Shown here: piece by piece, positions 46,309 through 58,149 of the stretch
Layout of the letters: each line of letters begins with the position of its first letter
How positions within the stretch are numbered: the first letter of the stretch is position 1
Source: Allolobophora icterica
Taxonomy: Eukaryota > Annelida > Clitellata > Crassiclitellata > Lumbricidae
Direction: 5' to 3'
DNA length: 64,000 nucleotides
Assembly: GCA_963556255.1 (NCBI GenBank)
Contig: OY744610.1
Span: 14,770,419 to 14,834,418, forward strand
Notes under the pieces: generated by a model
Seen by the model: only the letters and a program-made list of their open reading frames with translations
What the model was told of the DNA's origin: nothing
Database searches by the model: none
Position numbers and translations under genes: made by a program

Positions 46309-47074
46309 GGGGCCATTGCATAATTACGTAACGCCGAAAATGACCGTTTTTGACCCACCCACCCTGTAACGCTTCGTAACCTTGCCCTAGACCCACCCAC
46401 CTCCCCAGCGTTACGTATTTATTGTTACGGAAAATTATTTTAGATTTACTATGTGAACGCGCACTTATAATTCATATTTTATAGCGAATTTAATATAGTA
46501 TGTGAATTAGAACTTGACAGTAGACTTAAAATATAGGCCTACAGAACGTTTCATTTATATAAATGACAGTCATGTTTGAAATGCAAATTACTTTGTTTTT
46601 AAAGTTTTACGTCAAAGTTTTACACACTGGAAAGTTTCGTGGACTAAATTGCTTATTAATAATTAATCAAATTATGATGAACTAGTTATTTGCTTAGTCT
46701 GAGCACTTCGATAATTATTAATATAAATTTTGCTCAGTTTTTGTCGGGCATCAATTTTAAATGTTTGAAATTCGTGTCCACTAAGTGAAATATGCTTTAA
46801 AGTTGTTCTTTAAGGTCAGGAATCCAGGGAGAATTACCACGTTGTTCCGACGGTAAAACTATGAAAGATCCAAACAATTCGACCACCGGTTTCCGGTTTA
46901 CACAAACGGGAGATGAAATCGCAGCTTATTTTAGACCAATAGCACATCGTCTAACCAGTTTGGTAATTCGCCATTGGACCGTATTTATATACAGAAATAC
47001 CTGGGCGCGTTGCGAAAGGTAGTTCCCCACGAGAGCCATACAAGCTGCAGGGCCGAACTTTCACAATTTCAAGC
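46309..47074 (+). repeat. Dispersed repeat R46, copy 1 (pairs with 61972-63092)
   Basis: It starts GGGGCCATTGCATAATTACG and shares with the second copy CCTGTAACGCTTCGTAAC, the ATTCATATTTTATA region, GTTTTACGTCAAAGTTTTAC and the end GAGAGCCATACA to TTCACAATTTCAA. The repeat looks like a non-autonomous DNA element, but no inverted ends or target duplication were defined. Confidence 0.8.
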
Positions 47075-47345
47075 AAGCACTTGAGGAATTTCGAATCAAA
47101 GTTGCCGAAGTCAACAAAGAGTTCTAACAACCTGCGATCAACCCAGGGAGATGCTCAACGTAACCACCATGGACATTCAAACCGCCGGCCATCGAACTGA
47201 ATCTCAGAATCCGAATAGGAGTGGAGACAGCCTACAAACGACGAAGCGGGCGATTGAAGATCATCTTCAGACGCACTCAGAAAAGTTGAAAATCTACACA
47301 AACGGTTCAAGGAAAATGATGTACGTGCAATCTGCAATGGCATAT

Positions 47346-47955
47346 CACAAGTGCTACAGTTAGAGCGATAAAGCGAAATTTAAAACAACAGAAGGTAGAG
47401 CAGTTCCTCAGGTCATTGACGTCGTTGTATTGTGACTGTAGTGTAGGGTAGTCACAACTTTTAAGGGTGGTGGTGACAATCACCAGTACCTTTACTTTTT
47501 TGGCTCTGTGCTGAAATTTTTGCGATTTGACAGCGTTAGTTTGCTTTAAAGCAAGTTCAAGCAACAGTGTAAGCCTGTAAGGCATCCTATAAGTATAGAA
47601 ATTGTCGTCATTGCAATTACGGCAATTGACGGCTTGTATTCTTGCAGAAATATCGCTGATAGCTTCTGTAACGTTAGGGAAAGAAGTTGGGAAAGCAAGG
47701 GAGTGAGGAGTGTTGGGGTGAGCTAAAACCTGGAGAAAGGAGAATGACGACGTCAACAGCCCTTGCAGTCATATTTCCAGTTTAACACTGGAAACTATTG
47801 GCAGTTCCCTTTTATACCTCTTATAAGCATTCGCCTCGCCTTAAGTAACAGTGGAAGAACCGGCCTTTAAGTATTAACAACTTCATTTTCTTGGCCTCTG
47901 TTTACGAAGGCCGGTGGCCAGCCCTTTCCCTGATCTGCCAGTCTTCCCACTGACA
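47346..47955. other. Unassigned DNA with a long minus-strand frame
   Basis: A minus-strand frame of about 149 codons (47756-47307) lacks an ATG and has no recognisable family motif. I do not call it a gene. Confidence 0.35.
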
Positions 47956-47957
47956 GT

Positions 47958-48512
47958 ATTCTCCTCCTCCTCCTCCTCCTCCTCCTCCTCGTCCTCCTCC
48001 TCATCTTTATCCTGCTCTTATCCTTCTCCTCCTCTTCCTTATTCCCCTCCTTCTCTTCCTCCTCCTCCTCTTCCTCCTTCTTCTTCTTCGTCTTATTTTT
48101 TCTTCTCCTCCCTATCCTTCTCTTCCTCCTTCTTCTTCTCATCCTCCTCTCTATCCTCCATCACCTCCTCCTTCCTCTCCTCTCATGTTCTCCTTCTCCT
48201 CCTCCTCTTCAACATCCTTCACGTCATCCTTTTCTTTCTTCTTCTGCTTCTTCTTCTAATCCTCTTTTTTTCTACTCCTTCCTCTTCTTCTTCTGCTTCT
48301 TGTTCTCCTCATTCTTGTTCTACTCCTCCTCTTCCTCCTTCTTCTCCTTGTTCTTCTCCTCCTCCGTCTTCTCCTCCTTTTACTCCTTCCTCTTCTTCTT
48401 CTCCTCCTTCTCCTCCTTCTTCTTCTCCTCCTACTTCTTCTCTTCCTTCTTCTTCTTCTTCTTCTTCTTCTTCTTCTTCTTCTTCTTCTTCTTCTTCTTC
48501 TCTTTCTCCTCC
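47958..48512. repeat. 550-bp pyrimidine tract (CTC/TTC)n
   Basis: The plus strand is almost pure C and T in CTC and TTC triplets for about 550 bp, ending in a (TTC)n run. Ser/Pro- and Arg/Glu-rich frames through it are artefacts. Mirror-symmetric parts could form triplex DNA. Confidence 0.95.
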
Positions 48513-48534
48513 TTGCAAATGACGGACAATGCAA

Positions 48535-48655
48535 CTCACTGCAATACAATAGAATGCAATACAATACAATGTAATGCAAAATAATAAAATAGAATTCAAT
48601 GCAATACAAATCAAAACAATACAAAGCAATACAATGCAATACAAAGCAACACTAT
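48535..48655. repeat. Degenerate (AATACAATGC)n simple repeat
   Basis: AATACAAT and AATGCAAT units are repeated with drift. It directly follows the pyrimidine tract. Confidence 0.85.
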
Positions 48656-51290
48656 AATTTGAGGAGCCATTTATCCATTGCGATTCAGAAAGAGAAATAA
48701 CTTACCTATCATCGTTCAAACACAATGTTCTGTTCCTTTTTCAACGCGGCTTATCTTCATCTGCTTTCTCTTTTCCGTGTTCTGCTTCTTACAAAGGATA
48801 TTTACTCAAAGCCTATAATTCATCTGCTCGACTCACGTATTTGATCGATGATAGGGTTTCTCTTTCTGAATTTTATTGGCTTCTCGGATTATTGTATCGT
48901 ATTGAAATAGCTTGGCTTACTTGTTCAGTCTCAGCGTTACACTTAAATTCCCTTGTCGCTAAGTCTACTGCCTGTCTACGGCTTGACCACAGACGCGATT
49001 CCCCTACCTAGGCTACATACGTTAGTGTATTCCTGCAAAGCCTACGCATATTCCAGTCATGACTATTTATATATGGATAGTCGACCTGGGTTTTCACTTG
49101 TAGTCATTGGAATTACATTAGAAATCTCCAATGGGAACACACGATTCCTTAACTTTGTGGGTCTAGTTTTCGCTACAAATTAACAACTGGTCTATGATTA
49201 CATCAATGCATCACTTCACAATGTAAAATTAAGAACGCTATAATTGAAAGCCCAGATCGCTCAATTGCAATAATTAACAACGCAGATATGACGATATCTT
49301 TAGCTATATCGTAACAATTAAACGCAAACAACTGCCTAGGCCCCTATAGCTGGGCTTGACATGTTAATTTTAAGAGAAAACCAAATGTTGACATAGTAGA
49401 ATGATCTCAATTTGTTATATCGGGCAAGCAATTACTTGATGGGTTTGTAATTTTCCTTTTCGTTCCAACATGATTAAGTCTTTTGCGCCAAACTTCCTTG
49501 AGTCAAAATCGAAAACCAAAGAGTTGCAGTAAGTCATATCCGAAATTTCTGGACCAATTTTTTTGTAGTTTGGCCAAATTTGCCCAGGACCACCGACAGA
49601 AATTCCGGGCCCCTAGGCAGATCAGTCGCGGGCCCCTAAACTGTCATTACGTGTAGGCTTTAAGAGAAAAGTTGCTTGCGGGCCCGGCCCGGGCCCCGCA
49701 AAATCCTCTGGCCCCTTGGCATTTGCCATCTGTTCCCCCCTCTCGGTGGGCATGAATTTGCCTAAAGTGTTAGGATATCTCGCGATTGGACAGCGGTACT
49801 TTCGACGTCTATGGAAATATCCGAGTTATTTAATGCAATCTGAAGATCCAAGGTTCGAAAAGTTCTATAAGAGGTTAAGTCCCTCGTCGTTATCCGAAAA
49901 GTGCAGAATTTATGTCCCATGCAGTTTTTTGAGTTTTTCGATAATTTCTTCAAATTATTGTTGCCTATCCTTCAAAGAATGAGCAGATTAACATTTCCCA
50001 TCATTGTTGTAGGTGCTAGATATTGGAAATTTAGAAAAAATTACTAAATGTATACAAAATATCACTACCATTCTCTGTCCGAGACGGTGTACAATGCACT
50101 AAATTCAGTCTTTACGCAAATTTACTCCATTACAAGCTTTTACAAAAGTTTATTATTTTGATTAATTAGTAGCTAGCATATGTAATAATTAAACATTTAG
50201 ACTCATTTTCGTAATATTTATTTCTTTTTGCGCCTATTTATACTTGTGTATAGAAATAAGCATCATAGCCATCTCAATTTTTGGGAAGCCTATAACTTTA
50301 AGAGAACGTGCTTACCTACTAAAATAAAAACACCAGGAACAAGATATTGTCAACTAGGCCTATTAATGGAATCACACAGATTTGTGTTGAAATTCATAAT
50401 GTTTTATTTTTAATTTAAGTTTGTCTGTTCCAAATTACAAGAGAAGTAAATTTCTGTTTCATTACCATCTAGTGTTGTATTTCCTGGTTTAGGTAGATTA
50501 CAACATTGATACATGTAACTTATGTTATTTGCCGCTTTTGTTCAACTGATTGAAATTACTTATCTGATGGAGTAATTAACGTGAAAATGTTTGACGGCTG
50601 TTATAAATTTCATCATTATGTCATTACCATCCGCGGTTGTTTCTCATCATTACCTACTCTATGCATCAGATTTTTGCTATTTTCTCATGACAGTCCCATC
50701 TTTTCACGGACGGTAATGATGCATTGCTAAGTGTGAATAACATGTATTTTTGTGAATTATTTGATATAAAAATAAATTGCAAGTAATTAGGATTTACTAG
50801 CAACTCTTGAAATGTTGTTCAACTTGTATCTAATGCATATAACATACAGTTATAGCAAATGCTGCACAGATTTTTTCTGTGGCTGAAAATAATATTTAAA
50901 AAAAATTATTTCGAAAACTGTCTTAATTTCTTGACACCAGAATGTGAATATTATGTGAATGAGAGACCTGTTGTACTCCTACTTAATGCTTGTAGGGCCT
51001 ATCATCTAATTTTAAGAAATTGCCAATTTATAAGCACCAGAAGAATATTTCAGGTCCCCTGGGATTAAATATGATCACACAAAAAGGGCGGACTGTAATG
51101 AAAAAAGAGGAGCTGTGACTTTATAAATTCTGAAAAAATTAACTTTTGATTAAAAATATAGTGGAATTCTTTCAAATTAGTTAAATTTAACTATGTACAT
51201 GACTAAAAAAAGCACTTGCAGCTAATTTTTGGAAAGATTTTTTTTCGGAGACGAAATTTTTAACATTTCGGATAATGACCCATATAAGAA
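48656..51290. other. Intergenic; one GC-rich repeat fragment
   Basis: At about 49560-49740 a GGGCCCCTAGGCAG / CGGGCCCGGCCCGGGCCCCG stretch resembles the ends of hAT MITEs such as the one at 45655, but no ends or duplication can be set. The rest is AT-rich without a supported gene. Confidence 0.4.
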
Positions 51291-51295
51291 TTTGC

Positions 51296-52014
51296 GGTGA
51301 CGGAACAGTGAGGATAGCTACTCTGTCTAGAACTCTAGATGGAAGAGACTCGTACAGCGGAGAGAAGAGTTCTTAAAATACAATCTTAAGTCTATCGTCT
51401 ATATAGGAGGACAAATAAACGCTGATGGCAGCAGCGAAAAAGATACACAAAGAAGAATTGGACGCGCTTCACAGGCATTTGGAATAACGAACAGAATATG
51501 GAGGAGCAAAGAATCAACAAAGAAAACCAGGACAAATATATACGAGACAATGATACAACCCATTTTCCTATATGGATCGGAATGTTGGACAATGCGAAAA
51601 CAAGATGAGAGAAGAATTCTTACAGCAGAAATGAGCTGGCTGACGAAGATCGCAGGGATTTCAAGACTGCAGAAAATAAGAAATGAAAACATAAGACAAT
51701 CCTTAGGCATCAAAACAACTCTGCTAGACAAAGTCGTTCAACGAAGACTCCGATGGTTTGGACATGTAGAGAGAATGCCAGTTGACCGAATCCCACACAG
51801 TGCGCTACATACAAGATTCGAAGGGAAAAGACAAAAAGGCAGACCAAGACTACGCTGGATAGATAATATAACAGAGGACATAACATCACTTGGACTAACA
51901 CTAAGGGGGACAATAGACTTGACAAATGACCGAGGACAATGGAGATCTTTTGTTCGAACCCATCGCCGCCAAATGGCGTCAGGAACTGATGATGATGATG
52001 ATGAAGTCTTGTGA
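51296..52014 (+). pseudogene. RTE-like LINE endonuclease/reverse transcriptase, C-terminal part
   Basis: An open frame upstream of and through 51550-52014 contains YIGGQINADGSSEKDTQRRI, then FLYGSECWTMRKQDERRI, RRLRWFGHVERMPVDRIPHS, a KGRPRLRWIDNITEDI stretch and a terminal run of Asp codons. This is the familiar C-terminal tail of non-LTR endonuclease/reverse transcriptase proteins. The final (GAT)n is the microsatellite-like 3' end usual for RTE-type elements. The catalytic palm and endonuclease are missing because of 5' truncation. Confidence 0.8.
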
Positions 52015-53300
52015 TCATCATCACTATCACCTTAATTAGTTGCTGTCATCATCATAATTATAATCATTACCATCATCACACCTGTCATAATTCTTTTAAA
52101 TTTCTATTGATCAAGTACGAAAATTTGATGGACAATTCTCGCATGTTCGGACTTTTACTGTGTTCGAGTCTACGTTCGTGGGTTTTTCCTTTTTTTCCAT
52201 GTCGTGCGTTTTTGAACGATATCTTGTCGTATCTATCCGAACATAACAGAAAATACCCGACTGCCTTTTGAAATCGGTCGACCTGTAGCTGGTTGACTAG
52301 AGGACATAGAGAGTCTAGTTTAGGCGTACAGTTAGTTCAAGAAACTATAAACTGCTTAAGATTACTGAAGTTAGTTATTATAGACCTAGTAGCCTTTATA
52401 CAGTTTAAAGCGTCTTAGTCTCTCAATTTCACCGTTAAACTGAAAAAAAGTAACTTTACAGCTTTCGACATACGAAAGCACCAAAGGGATCACGATTTCG
52501 CTGAACTTCAAATCAGGTTAATACGATTGTTGTGTTTTTACACAGAATCCCGTCATTACATCATATGCGGGTAATAATTGTGTGAGGTAGACGCAAAAAA
52601 AGTAAGTAAAATATTTCAGACTCGTCAAGTCGAGGAAACAACGAGGACATCGACTTGTCTAAACATTTGATCGACTCGACTTGCAAATCGATCAAGTCGA
52701 AGATTTTTCGACCAACTCGACTTGGCCGAGTTTCGACTAACATGATCGACTGACTTGATCGATCGCAGAGTATAGCTGCCATTGACGGCATGCGTAGGTA
52801 GTTGTGAGAAGATACATGTAAGCCAAATAGGTGCGAGACGAGCCGACATTAATTAACCCGGTTTTAGACGTCGTAAACGCTCTTAGGCTTAGGGACTCCC
52901 AGGCCGGAGCGCGACTCAAGGGCTACTGGGGAAGTAGCAAGACGGCAATGGAGATTGTGTGTCATGACGATCGCTAGGGCTCCTAGAGCCGACAGCACAA
53001 AAGAAACGCTCTTTAGCTCCCGGGATCGATCGTAAAAAGCCAGCCTTCTTCATGCAGTTACTTAGGCTAAAACAACACGTACCATATACCATCAAGCGTA
53101 CAAAATTCGCAGCACCGATCAATAAGACCAATCTGCGCCAATTTAGCGGCAGGAAACTCAAATGTGTTAGAAATTATTGGGCAAATTCTGCATTTAGGCA
53201 AAATAATCCAATGGCCGAGATAACGAGCAAGGACCGACTTGGTCGGTGACATGCACAGAACTTCACTGTTATTGGCTTGAATATTTATACAGGGGCCTAT
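52015..53300. other. Intergenic with a CGACTTG-rich patch
   Basis: Between about 52620 and 52765 the heptamer CGACTTG or its complement CAAGTCG and related CGACTCG words recur about ten times in imperfect order. No gene or transposon is recognised. Confidence 0.4.
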
Positions 53301-53304
53301 ACAA

Positions 53305-53365
53305 TACAATGCAACTAAACATTTATAGCGCGCTTCAACAAGACAAGTCTTGCAGAGAAGCGCGT
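53305..53365 (-). repeat. LINE 3' end, minus strand
   Basis: Read on the minus strand, GAAGCGCGCTATAAATGTTT plus an AATTGCATTGTATTG-like tail resembles the 3' ends of the L2/CR1-like copies at 22300 and 29870. Confidence 0.5.
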
Positions 53366-53544
53366 TGCTTCCTAGTACAATATGAATAGGTGAGTTTTTA
53401 ATTTAATTGTGCAACAGATGTGCATTGACGGACTCTAGTTGGAAGACTGTTCCATTCTGTATGTAATACATGCATAGTTGCATACATACATTTGCTTATA
53501 TATAGCCTACGACTCAAGTACCCGTTTTAACGTCTGGAATATAT

Positions 53545-53760
53545 ATCATATATTATATCAATCAATCAATCAATCAATATTTTTTTATTGCAACCAAACA
53601 GTAAAATTACATAGGTATAACAATTTAGAAACAGTTATTATTGCTAGATTAAATAAGGTGAGACAGAACAGTCGGTGATGGAAGCAATGGGTGGCCCCAA
53701 AGGGATAATTATCCCGCTAGGCGGGGACACCCGACAGGTCATGTAACATAGTTCAGTGTA
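53545..53760 (-). repeat. LINE 3' end with (ATTG)n tail, minus strand
   Basis: (AATC)n, TTTTTTTATTGCAACC and AAAGGGATAATTATCCCGC (hairpin) match 39255-39420 in order. The GGGATAATTATCCC palindrome may be the recognised 3' structure of the element. Confidence 0.6.
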
Positions 53761-54475
53761 TGGCATATAAGTAACCCTTCCCGACGTGATTAGAAAAAAG
53801 ATAAAGAATAGTCTGGGCATTAAACGGGATGGGGGCTCTGAGAGGTAGAAAGAAATGGAACATATATATGTACATATATACCAAATGTGAAGTGGGAAAT
53901 AAGCGCATCCCATAGTGTTTTACTTTTGCTTTACCTAAGTGTACAGACATCATTGTAGGGAAAGAGCGTAGGACATACATTTCCTCCAAACAGCACACTG
54001 TTTTAATAACACAATCAAGGGCGTGCTATTAAAAAGGCGAACAATAGGTTTTATGTCTGTTTTTATTGATAGTTTCTAAGTTATCACTAACATATTTAGA
54101 GACAATAACAGCAATGACAATGTCTGTTTTTCAAATGTTGGTCCAACTTTATTTGATTCTTATTCAACATTTTCTATGTGCGAACGTTCCTTTGGCTTTG
54201 AACGTTTAGTTGGTTCCGAGGTTTGTGCTTTAAGTCCATTCTTCTTCAAACTGCGAACTTTGTCGCCTTTTCGATTGTCGTCCTTGTAATCTCTTTTGAT
54301 CAGCGTTCTTTTAAACATTCGCCTTTCTCAGCCGCGCCCTTTTGAATGCGCCCTTTTGATGGTCTCCCTTGCGAAGTCGCCCTTATGATAGTAAATCATT
54401 ACATATGAGCACCAATACTGAGGACTTTGACCTCCTGATTACGCATATGCTGAGTACATAACTTTTTCATTCTAT
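53761..54475. other. Intergenic, nothing recognised
   Basis: A short minus-strand Lys/Arg-rich stretch near 54160-54330 has no recognisable motif. Confidence 0.4.
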
Positions 54476-54479
54476 TTGA

Positions 54480-54660
54480 TAAAGTGAAGATTTACGGCGC
54501 ATGTACCACCCCACTCTACCCGTAAATCTTCCCAATTTGCACTTTCCCGTCCACCATCACTCAAGTTCTCTAACGGCTCGATATACCACGTTGCACCTCG
54601 GCCTTGGAATGATCTCCCTCCTGAATTCTTAAAGCTTCCTCAGATAAATGAAACGACCAA
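54480..54660 (+). pseudogene. LINE reverse transcriptase extreme C terminus
   Basis: The frame reads SSQFALSRPPSLKFSNGS, then YHVAPRPWNDLPPEFLKLPQ, the WN-x-LP block that ends CR1/L2-group proteins. It sits at the same place relative to copy C as the LINE at 5645-6310 does to copy A, so both may descend from one pre-duplication insertion. Confidence 0.65.
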
Positions 54661-55371
54661 TCGTTAGTATGGATCATAATCTAATTTGCAGAGGATGGCT
54701 TTGCCAATTGCGTAGGTTGTGAAAAATAATGTTCCCAAATTTTTCTAGCTGGCGTACAGCATTATCAGTTAAGCAATAATAAATAAACTGTAAGCTTTTC
54801 ATGATTAACGAATTAAATCAACTACCTTTTGCCTGTTGCGTTTTTTTCACGAAACCACGTCACAGCCAAAAATACAAACATTGACACAATTCCAAAAGAT
54901 TCACATGTTTATTTCAACTGTTTCAAGGCAATTCTGCATCTGTGTCTAACAGACAGATGACATAGTGAACACAATGCTTTACCAATTCAGTGCAGATATA
55001 AATGTTTGTAATAGCCAACAGGAAATTGTACGTTATTCTCGCCACATTTAGGGACGTTGAAACTCGCACAATAGTCTACAAGACGAGTTCTCAGCCTTTA
55101 ACAAATGGCTGCAGTCTATAAGCTTGGTTTTAAACAGAACACAAGAAAGCTTTCACAGTGCGGAACATTTGAATTTTCAAGTGTGTAGATTTAGGCTAGA
55201 TCACTACAAAACTAATCATTAGAATAGTTCCGCTTTCAAAATTCATGATAGAATCGCAAATTTAGTATTTTCAGCAAGCTAATGAATGACGCTTAATGAC
55301 TGTACCTTTAAAATATAATTTATATTTTGTCACCAATGATAAGTTCCATGTACATCAACACCTTTCTCCAG
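54640..55371 (-). repeat. 3' flank of copy C, duplicated at 6330-8490
   Basis: This uninterrupted version aligns with the flank of copy A. Where copy A has piggyBac element 2, this copy reads ATTGACACAATTCCAAAAG, an apparent empty site (TTCC for TTAA). TTTATTTCAACTG near 54908 supplies a minus-strand AATAAA about 460 bp after the stop of copy C. Confidence 0.75.
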
Positions 55372-58149
55372 TTACCGAAGTTTCTGTTCAAGAAAGCAAC
55401 GGATGATGTGCTCAAAAGGAAGACAGGCTTTGAGTTTCTTAAATTCGAACAATACTTCAGAGCGTGAATGATAACAATCGATCATACATCTTATTTTCAA
55501 ATACCTTGCCAGAAAATGTCTTCGAAGAAAGTAATGCCATCTCAAGTAACATTCCACAAGAAATCTTGAAAGACAAAACCTTTTAGAGTAAATGAGTCTT
55601 GCGAAATTGTACTGGAACGTCGACATTTCACTGACTTCTATTTTCTGTAAATCTTCATTTGAAGACGATAAATAGTAAACTAGTGTATGCAATCCAAGCA
55701 AACATTGGACATCGGTATCAAAATAGCAATCAAGCGGTGGCACCACCATAATACTTGCAAATGAAAATTCTTCCAATATCTGTTGTAGATCTGGTTCGTC
55801 GAGAATTCTTTCACACAAATCCAATACTTCGGGATATCTACGACACTTGTACAGATAAGCAGCACGGTAGCAGTCAACTGTATTGCAGTCAATGTCAAAG
55901 TCTTTGAAGATCGCATTGTAAAATAATATCATTTTTTCTAAGGAACAGTCTATTAGCAATTGAATAATATCGTCTTCACTGGGCGCTTTTAATTTATTCA
56001 TTGGATAAGTTCTTTCATAAACGCGTAAAACGCTCTCTCTTTTCTTTGATATTTGTGAAGATTTTCGATTTGTAATAGTAATCAAAATTGCATCCAACGG
56101 AAATGTTGGATTATGAAGGATGTTATTATGTCCATAAGCCCTAACTGTTCTTTCATTTGACGAAATTGTTAAATACTGAGCAAATACCTCTGGTGAAAGA
56201 CGCAGATCTAGAAAAAACAACCTCCTGGTGTAATGCAGAGAAGCGTCTTTAGTCTTCCTGAAAATCAAATAAAATGCAATTATCTTAGTAATATCTTCAA
56301 TATACAACAAACAGCCTGCATTTAATGATTCTGAATCCTCATTCTCATTCTTTTCATTCATGATCACTCTTGAGCAAAGATCTGCAACAATTTGATATTC
56401 TGTTGTGGCAAAATGAAGAGCCGCCATGTAGGCCAAAGTCGCCCCGGCGATAGTGTTTGTTTTAGAATCCTCACATTCCAAAGCTTTCCGGAGAAGTACC
56501 TTTGACACTTCAGACACAACTTGAAATTCTTGATTATCATTTGATCCAGTCAGATTTTCCATAAGATCTTGAGCTCTTGTGAAATATAATTGACTTCCAT
56601 TAACACCAGTCCAGTTTAATGGTCTTGGTAAGTTGTGGTGCTTGGATCTGAAGAATTTTGGTTTATTTGAAACTTGTCTAATTACTTCAACAAACCATTG
56701 GCTGTCAAAGTGCATTTCTTTATGGTCTAATAAATGGGCAGCGTGCAATAAACGTAGCACTGATTCAATGAGCGAATAGCATGATTCAATCTCTGCGGCT
56801 GACTGTAACCCTAATAATTCATTCTCAAAAAATGAACCAAATCTCAAGCAATATTTGAAATAATCGCGAAATCCATATTCTAATACATGCTTAACCGTGT
56901 CATGTGCAAATTGAGCATCAATAGAGAACCTTAGCGAAACATAGTAGTCGATGGCTTTTGGTGTATCTGCCTTCATAGATTCACAGGTTTGCAACATATG
57001 CTCATAGACACAGCTTACGACGTCATGAGGACATTTAGCACCAAGTACGTCTAGAAAACTTGGCTTCATATAATGCACTATAAACCAAAGGCTCAGAGCG
57101 TCGGAATCGTAATAATAAATCAACCTTTTAGCAGTTTCATCAAAGATTTTCAAGTTAAAGTGTTTATGAAACAAATTTGCTTGAGGAATGAAATAATTTC
57201 GACACCTTTTCTCTTTTAGCCATTTCGAAAGTTTTAAAAATAATTTGCAGCATATTTTAATAAGAGACGTGGAATTCCACCATTCTGGAGATATCTCTTC
57301 ACAAGACCATAGCATCAACGTTTTAAAATGGTATGTACAGAGAACCTCGTCTTCCTTTGGACAGTCCTTTTCGATTAGTTCTCTCTTGGCAAAGAATCTG
57401 AGCATATGATAGATAATCTGCTGTATTGGAGTCCAGCTCTGAAGTAAAATGACTTCCGCAACTGAAAATGACAGCCTGCACTGGTGTGCATCATTTCTGC
57501 AAGCAGGATGTTTTGCAAATACAATATGGCAACCACTTTGCACTACCTCTTGGATTACGGTAGTCGTCGGCCATCCGAACTTTCTTCGTCGGTAAGTCCA
57601 GTCTCTTGCTTCGTTTGGCCACTGTGGGCACCATACGGATTCAACAAGATCAGCTGAAAGTAGATCTATGTCTAGCCTTCTTCTCGCCGGACCAACCGTG
57701 CACCATCCGTAATTTTTATCTGTTTCAATTTCATCCATTTCTTTTCTTATTGCAATTTTTGGGACGTGAGCCTGAATAAATTCAAATGTTTTGCGTTCCC
57801 AGTTATACCTCATTTGTCCCAAAAGGCGAAGTCGTACAAAAGCTGGATACTCAAGATATGGTTCAATCAGGAAACAGTCAATTGCATCAGCATTGTGACG
57901 GAAATCATATGGCAATACTGGCTTTTCATCTGTAAAGGCTAGTAATTTTGATTTCATCTTAAAGTAATCAAAGTCACCAATGCATGAATGTAACGGTTGA
58001 ATGAAGAACTCAGCACAGCTGCCACAGTAAATTGTATATTCGTTCAAAAGGATGGAAGCTTGCAAATGTATGAAATCGAAAGCGTTAGTGTTGGATTTTG
58101 GAAGTATTCGACAAGTACAGTCGATGAATTCAGACACACTGGCGTCCAT
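55372..58149 (-). CDS. Mab-21/cGAS-like + TPR-like protein, copy C (intact)
   Basis: One open exon encodes 925 residues. Its ATG lies two bases after a splice acceptor (TCTGATTACAG), as in copy A, so an intron interrupts the 5' leader. Residues 42-61 (CGSCAEFFIQPLHSCIGDFD) give G43-S44 and D59-x-D61, fitting the nucleotidyltransferase GS...DxD signature; D167 before VWCPQWP is a candidate third acidic residue. Residues 173-300 (WCPQWP, GWPTTTVIQEVV, GCHIVFAKHPAC, RLSFSVAEVILLQSW, TYHFKTLMLWSCEE) match the Mab-21 fold that includes cGAS. C207, H208, H214 and C217 recur in all copies. From about 320 onward the protein is helical with TPR-like parts near 570-600 and 758-785. Family membership is solid; whether it makes a cyclic dinucleotide or senses a ligand is inference. 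No signal peptide or membrane segment is evident. Confidence 0.82.
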   Translation of the reverse strand: MDASVSEFIDCTCRILPKSNTNAFDFIHLQASILLNEYTIYCGSCAEFFIQPLHSCIGDFDYFKMKSKLLAFTDEKPVLPYDFRHNADAIDCFLIEPYLEYPAFVRLRLLGQMRYNWERKTFEFIQAHVPKIAIRKEMDEIETDKNYGWCTVGPARRRLDIDLLSADLVESVWCPQWPNEARDWTYRRRKFGWPTTTVIQEVVQSGCHIVFAKHPACRNDAHQCRLSFSVAEVILLQSWTPIQQIIYHMLRFFAKRELIEKDCPKEDEVLCTYHFKTLMLWSCEEISPEWWNSTSLIKICCKLFLKLSKWLKEKRCRNYFIPQANLFHKHFNLKIFDETAKRLIYYYDSDALSLWFIVHYMKPSFLDVLGAKCPHDVVSCVYEHMLQTCESMKADTPKAIDYYVSLRFSIDAQFAHDTVKHVLEYGFRDYFKYCLRFGSFFENELLGLQSAAEIESCYSLIESVLRLLHAAHLLDHKEMHFDSQWFVEVIRQVSNKPKFFRSKHHNLPRPLNWTGVNGSQLYFTRAQDLMENLTGSNDNQEFQVVSEVSKVLLRKALECEDSKTNTIAGATLAYMAALHFATTEYQIVADLCSRVIMNEKNENEDSESLNAGCLLYIEDITKIIAFYLIFRKTKDASLHYTRRLFFLDLRLSPEVFAQYLTISSNERTVRAYGHNNILHNPTFPLDAILITITNRKSSQISKKRESVLRVYERTYPMNKLKAPSEDDIIQLLIDCSLEKMILFYNAIFKDFDIDCNTVDCYRAAYLYKCRRYPEVLDLCERILDEPDLQQILEEFSFASIMVVPPLDCYFDTDVQCLLGLHTLVYYLSSSNEDLQKIEVSEMSTFQYNFARLIYSKRFCLSRFLVECYLRWHYFLRRHFLARYLKIRCMIDCYHSRSEVLFEFKKLKACLPFEHIIRCFLEQKLR

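Larger units (their letters stand above)
45430..47345 (+). pseudogene. I/jockey-like LINE with RNase H remnant, broken by two insertions
   Basis: KLSLYADDSAI (catalytic YADD) near 45510-45545 is followed by FDDWVLKVST, after which a hAT MITE intervenes. The frame resumes with RPLQFGSDEDKG, VKFLGMIFDRRLDWTAQL and KETLLMVYRAMIRS (palm and thumb). A second insertion (46309-47074) follows. Near 47285-47310 LKIYTNGSRKM resembles the first motif of the RNase H domain found in I-group LINEs (IYTDGSK). It is dead by insertions, a stop and Asp-to-Asn change. Confidence 0.7.

Noticed and set aside
47307..47756. A 149-codon minus-strand frame
   Set aside because: It has no ATG, no recognised motif and overlaps a LINE remnant at one end.
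47867..48644. Ser/Pro-rich and Arg/Glu-rich frames
   Set aside because: They are produced by the (CTC/TTC)n pyrimidine tract; every frame is open for compositional reasons.
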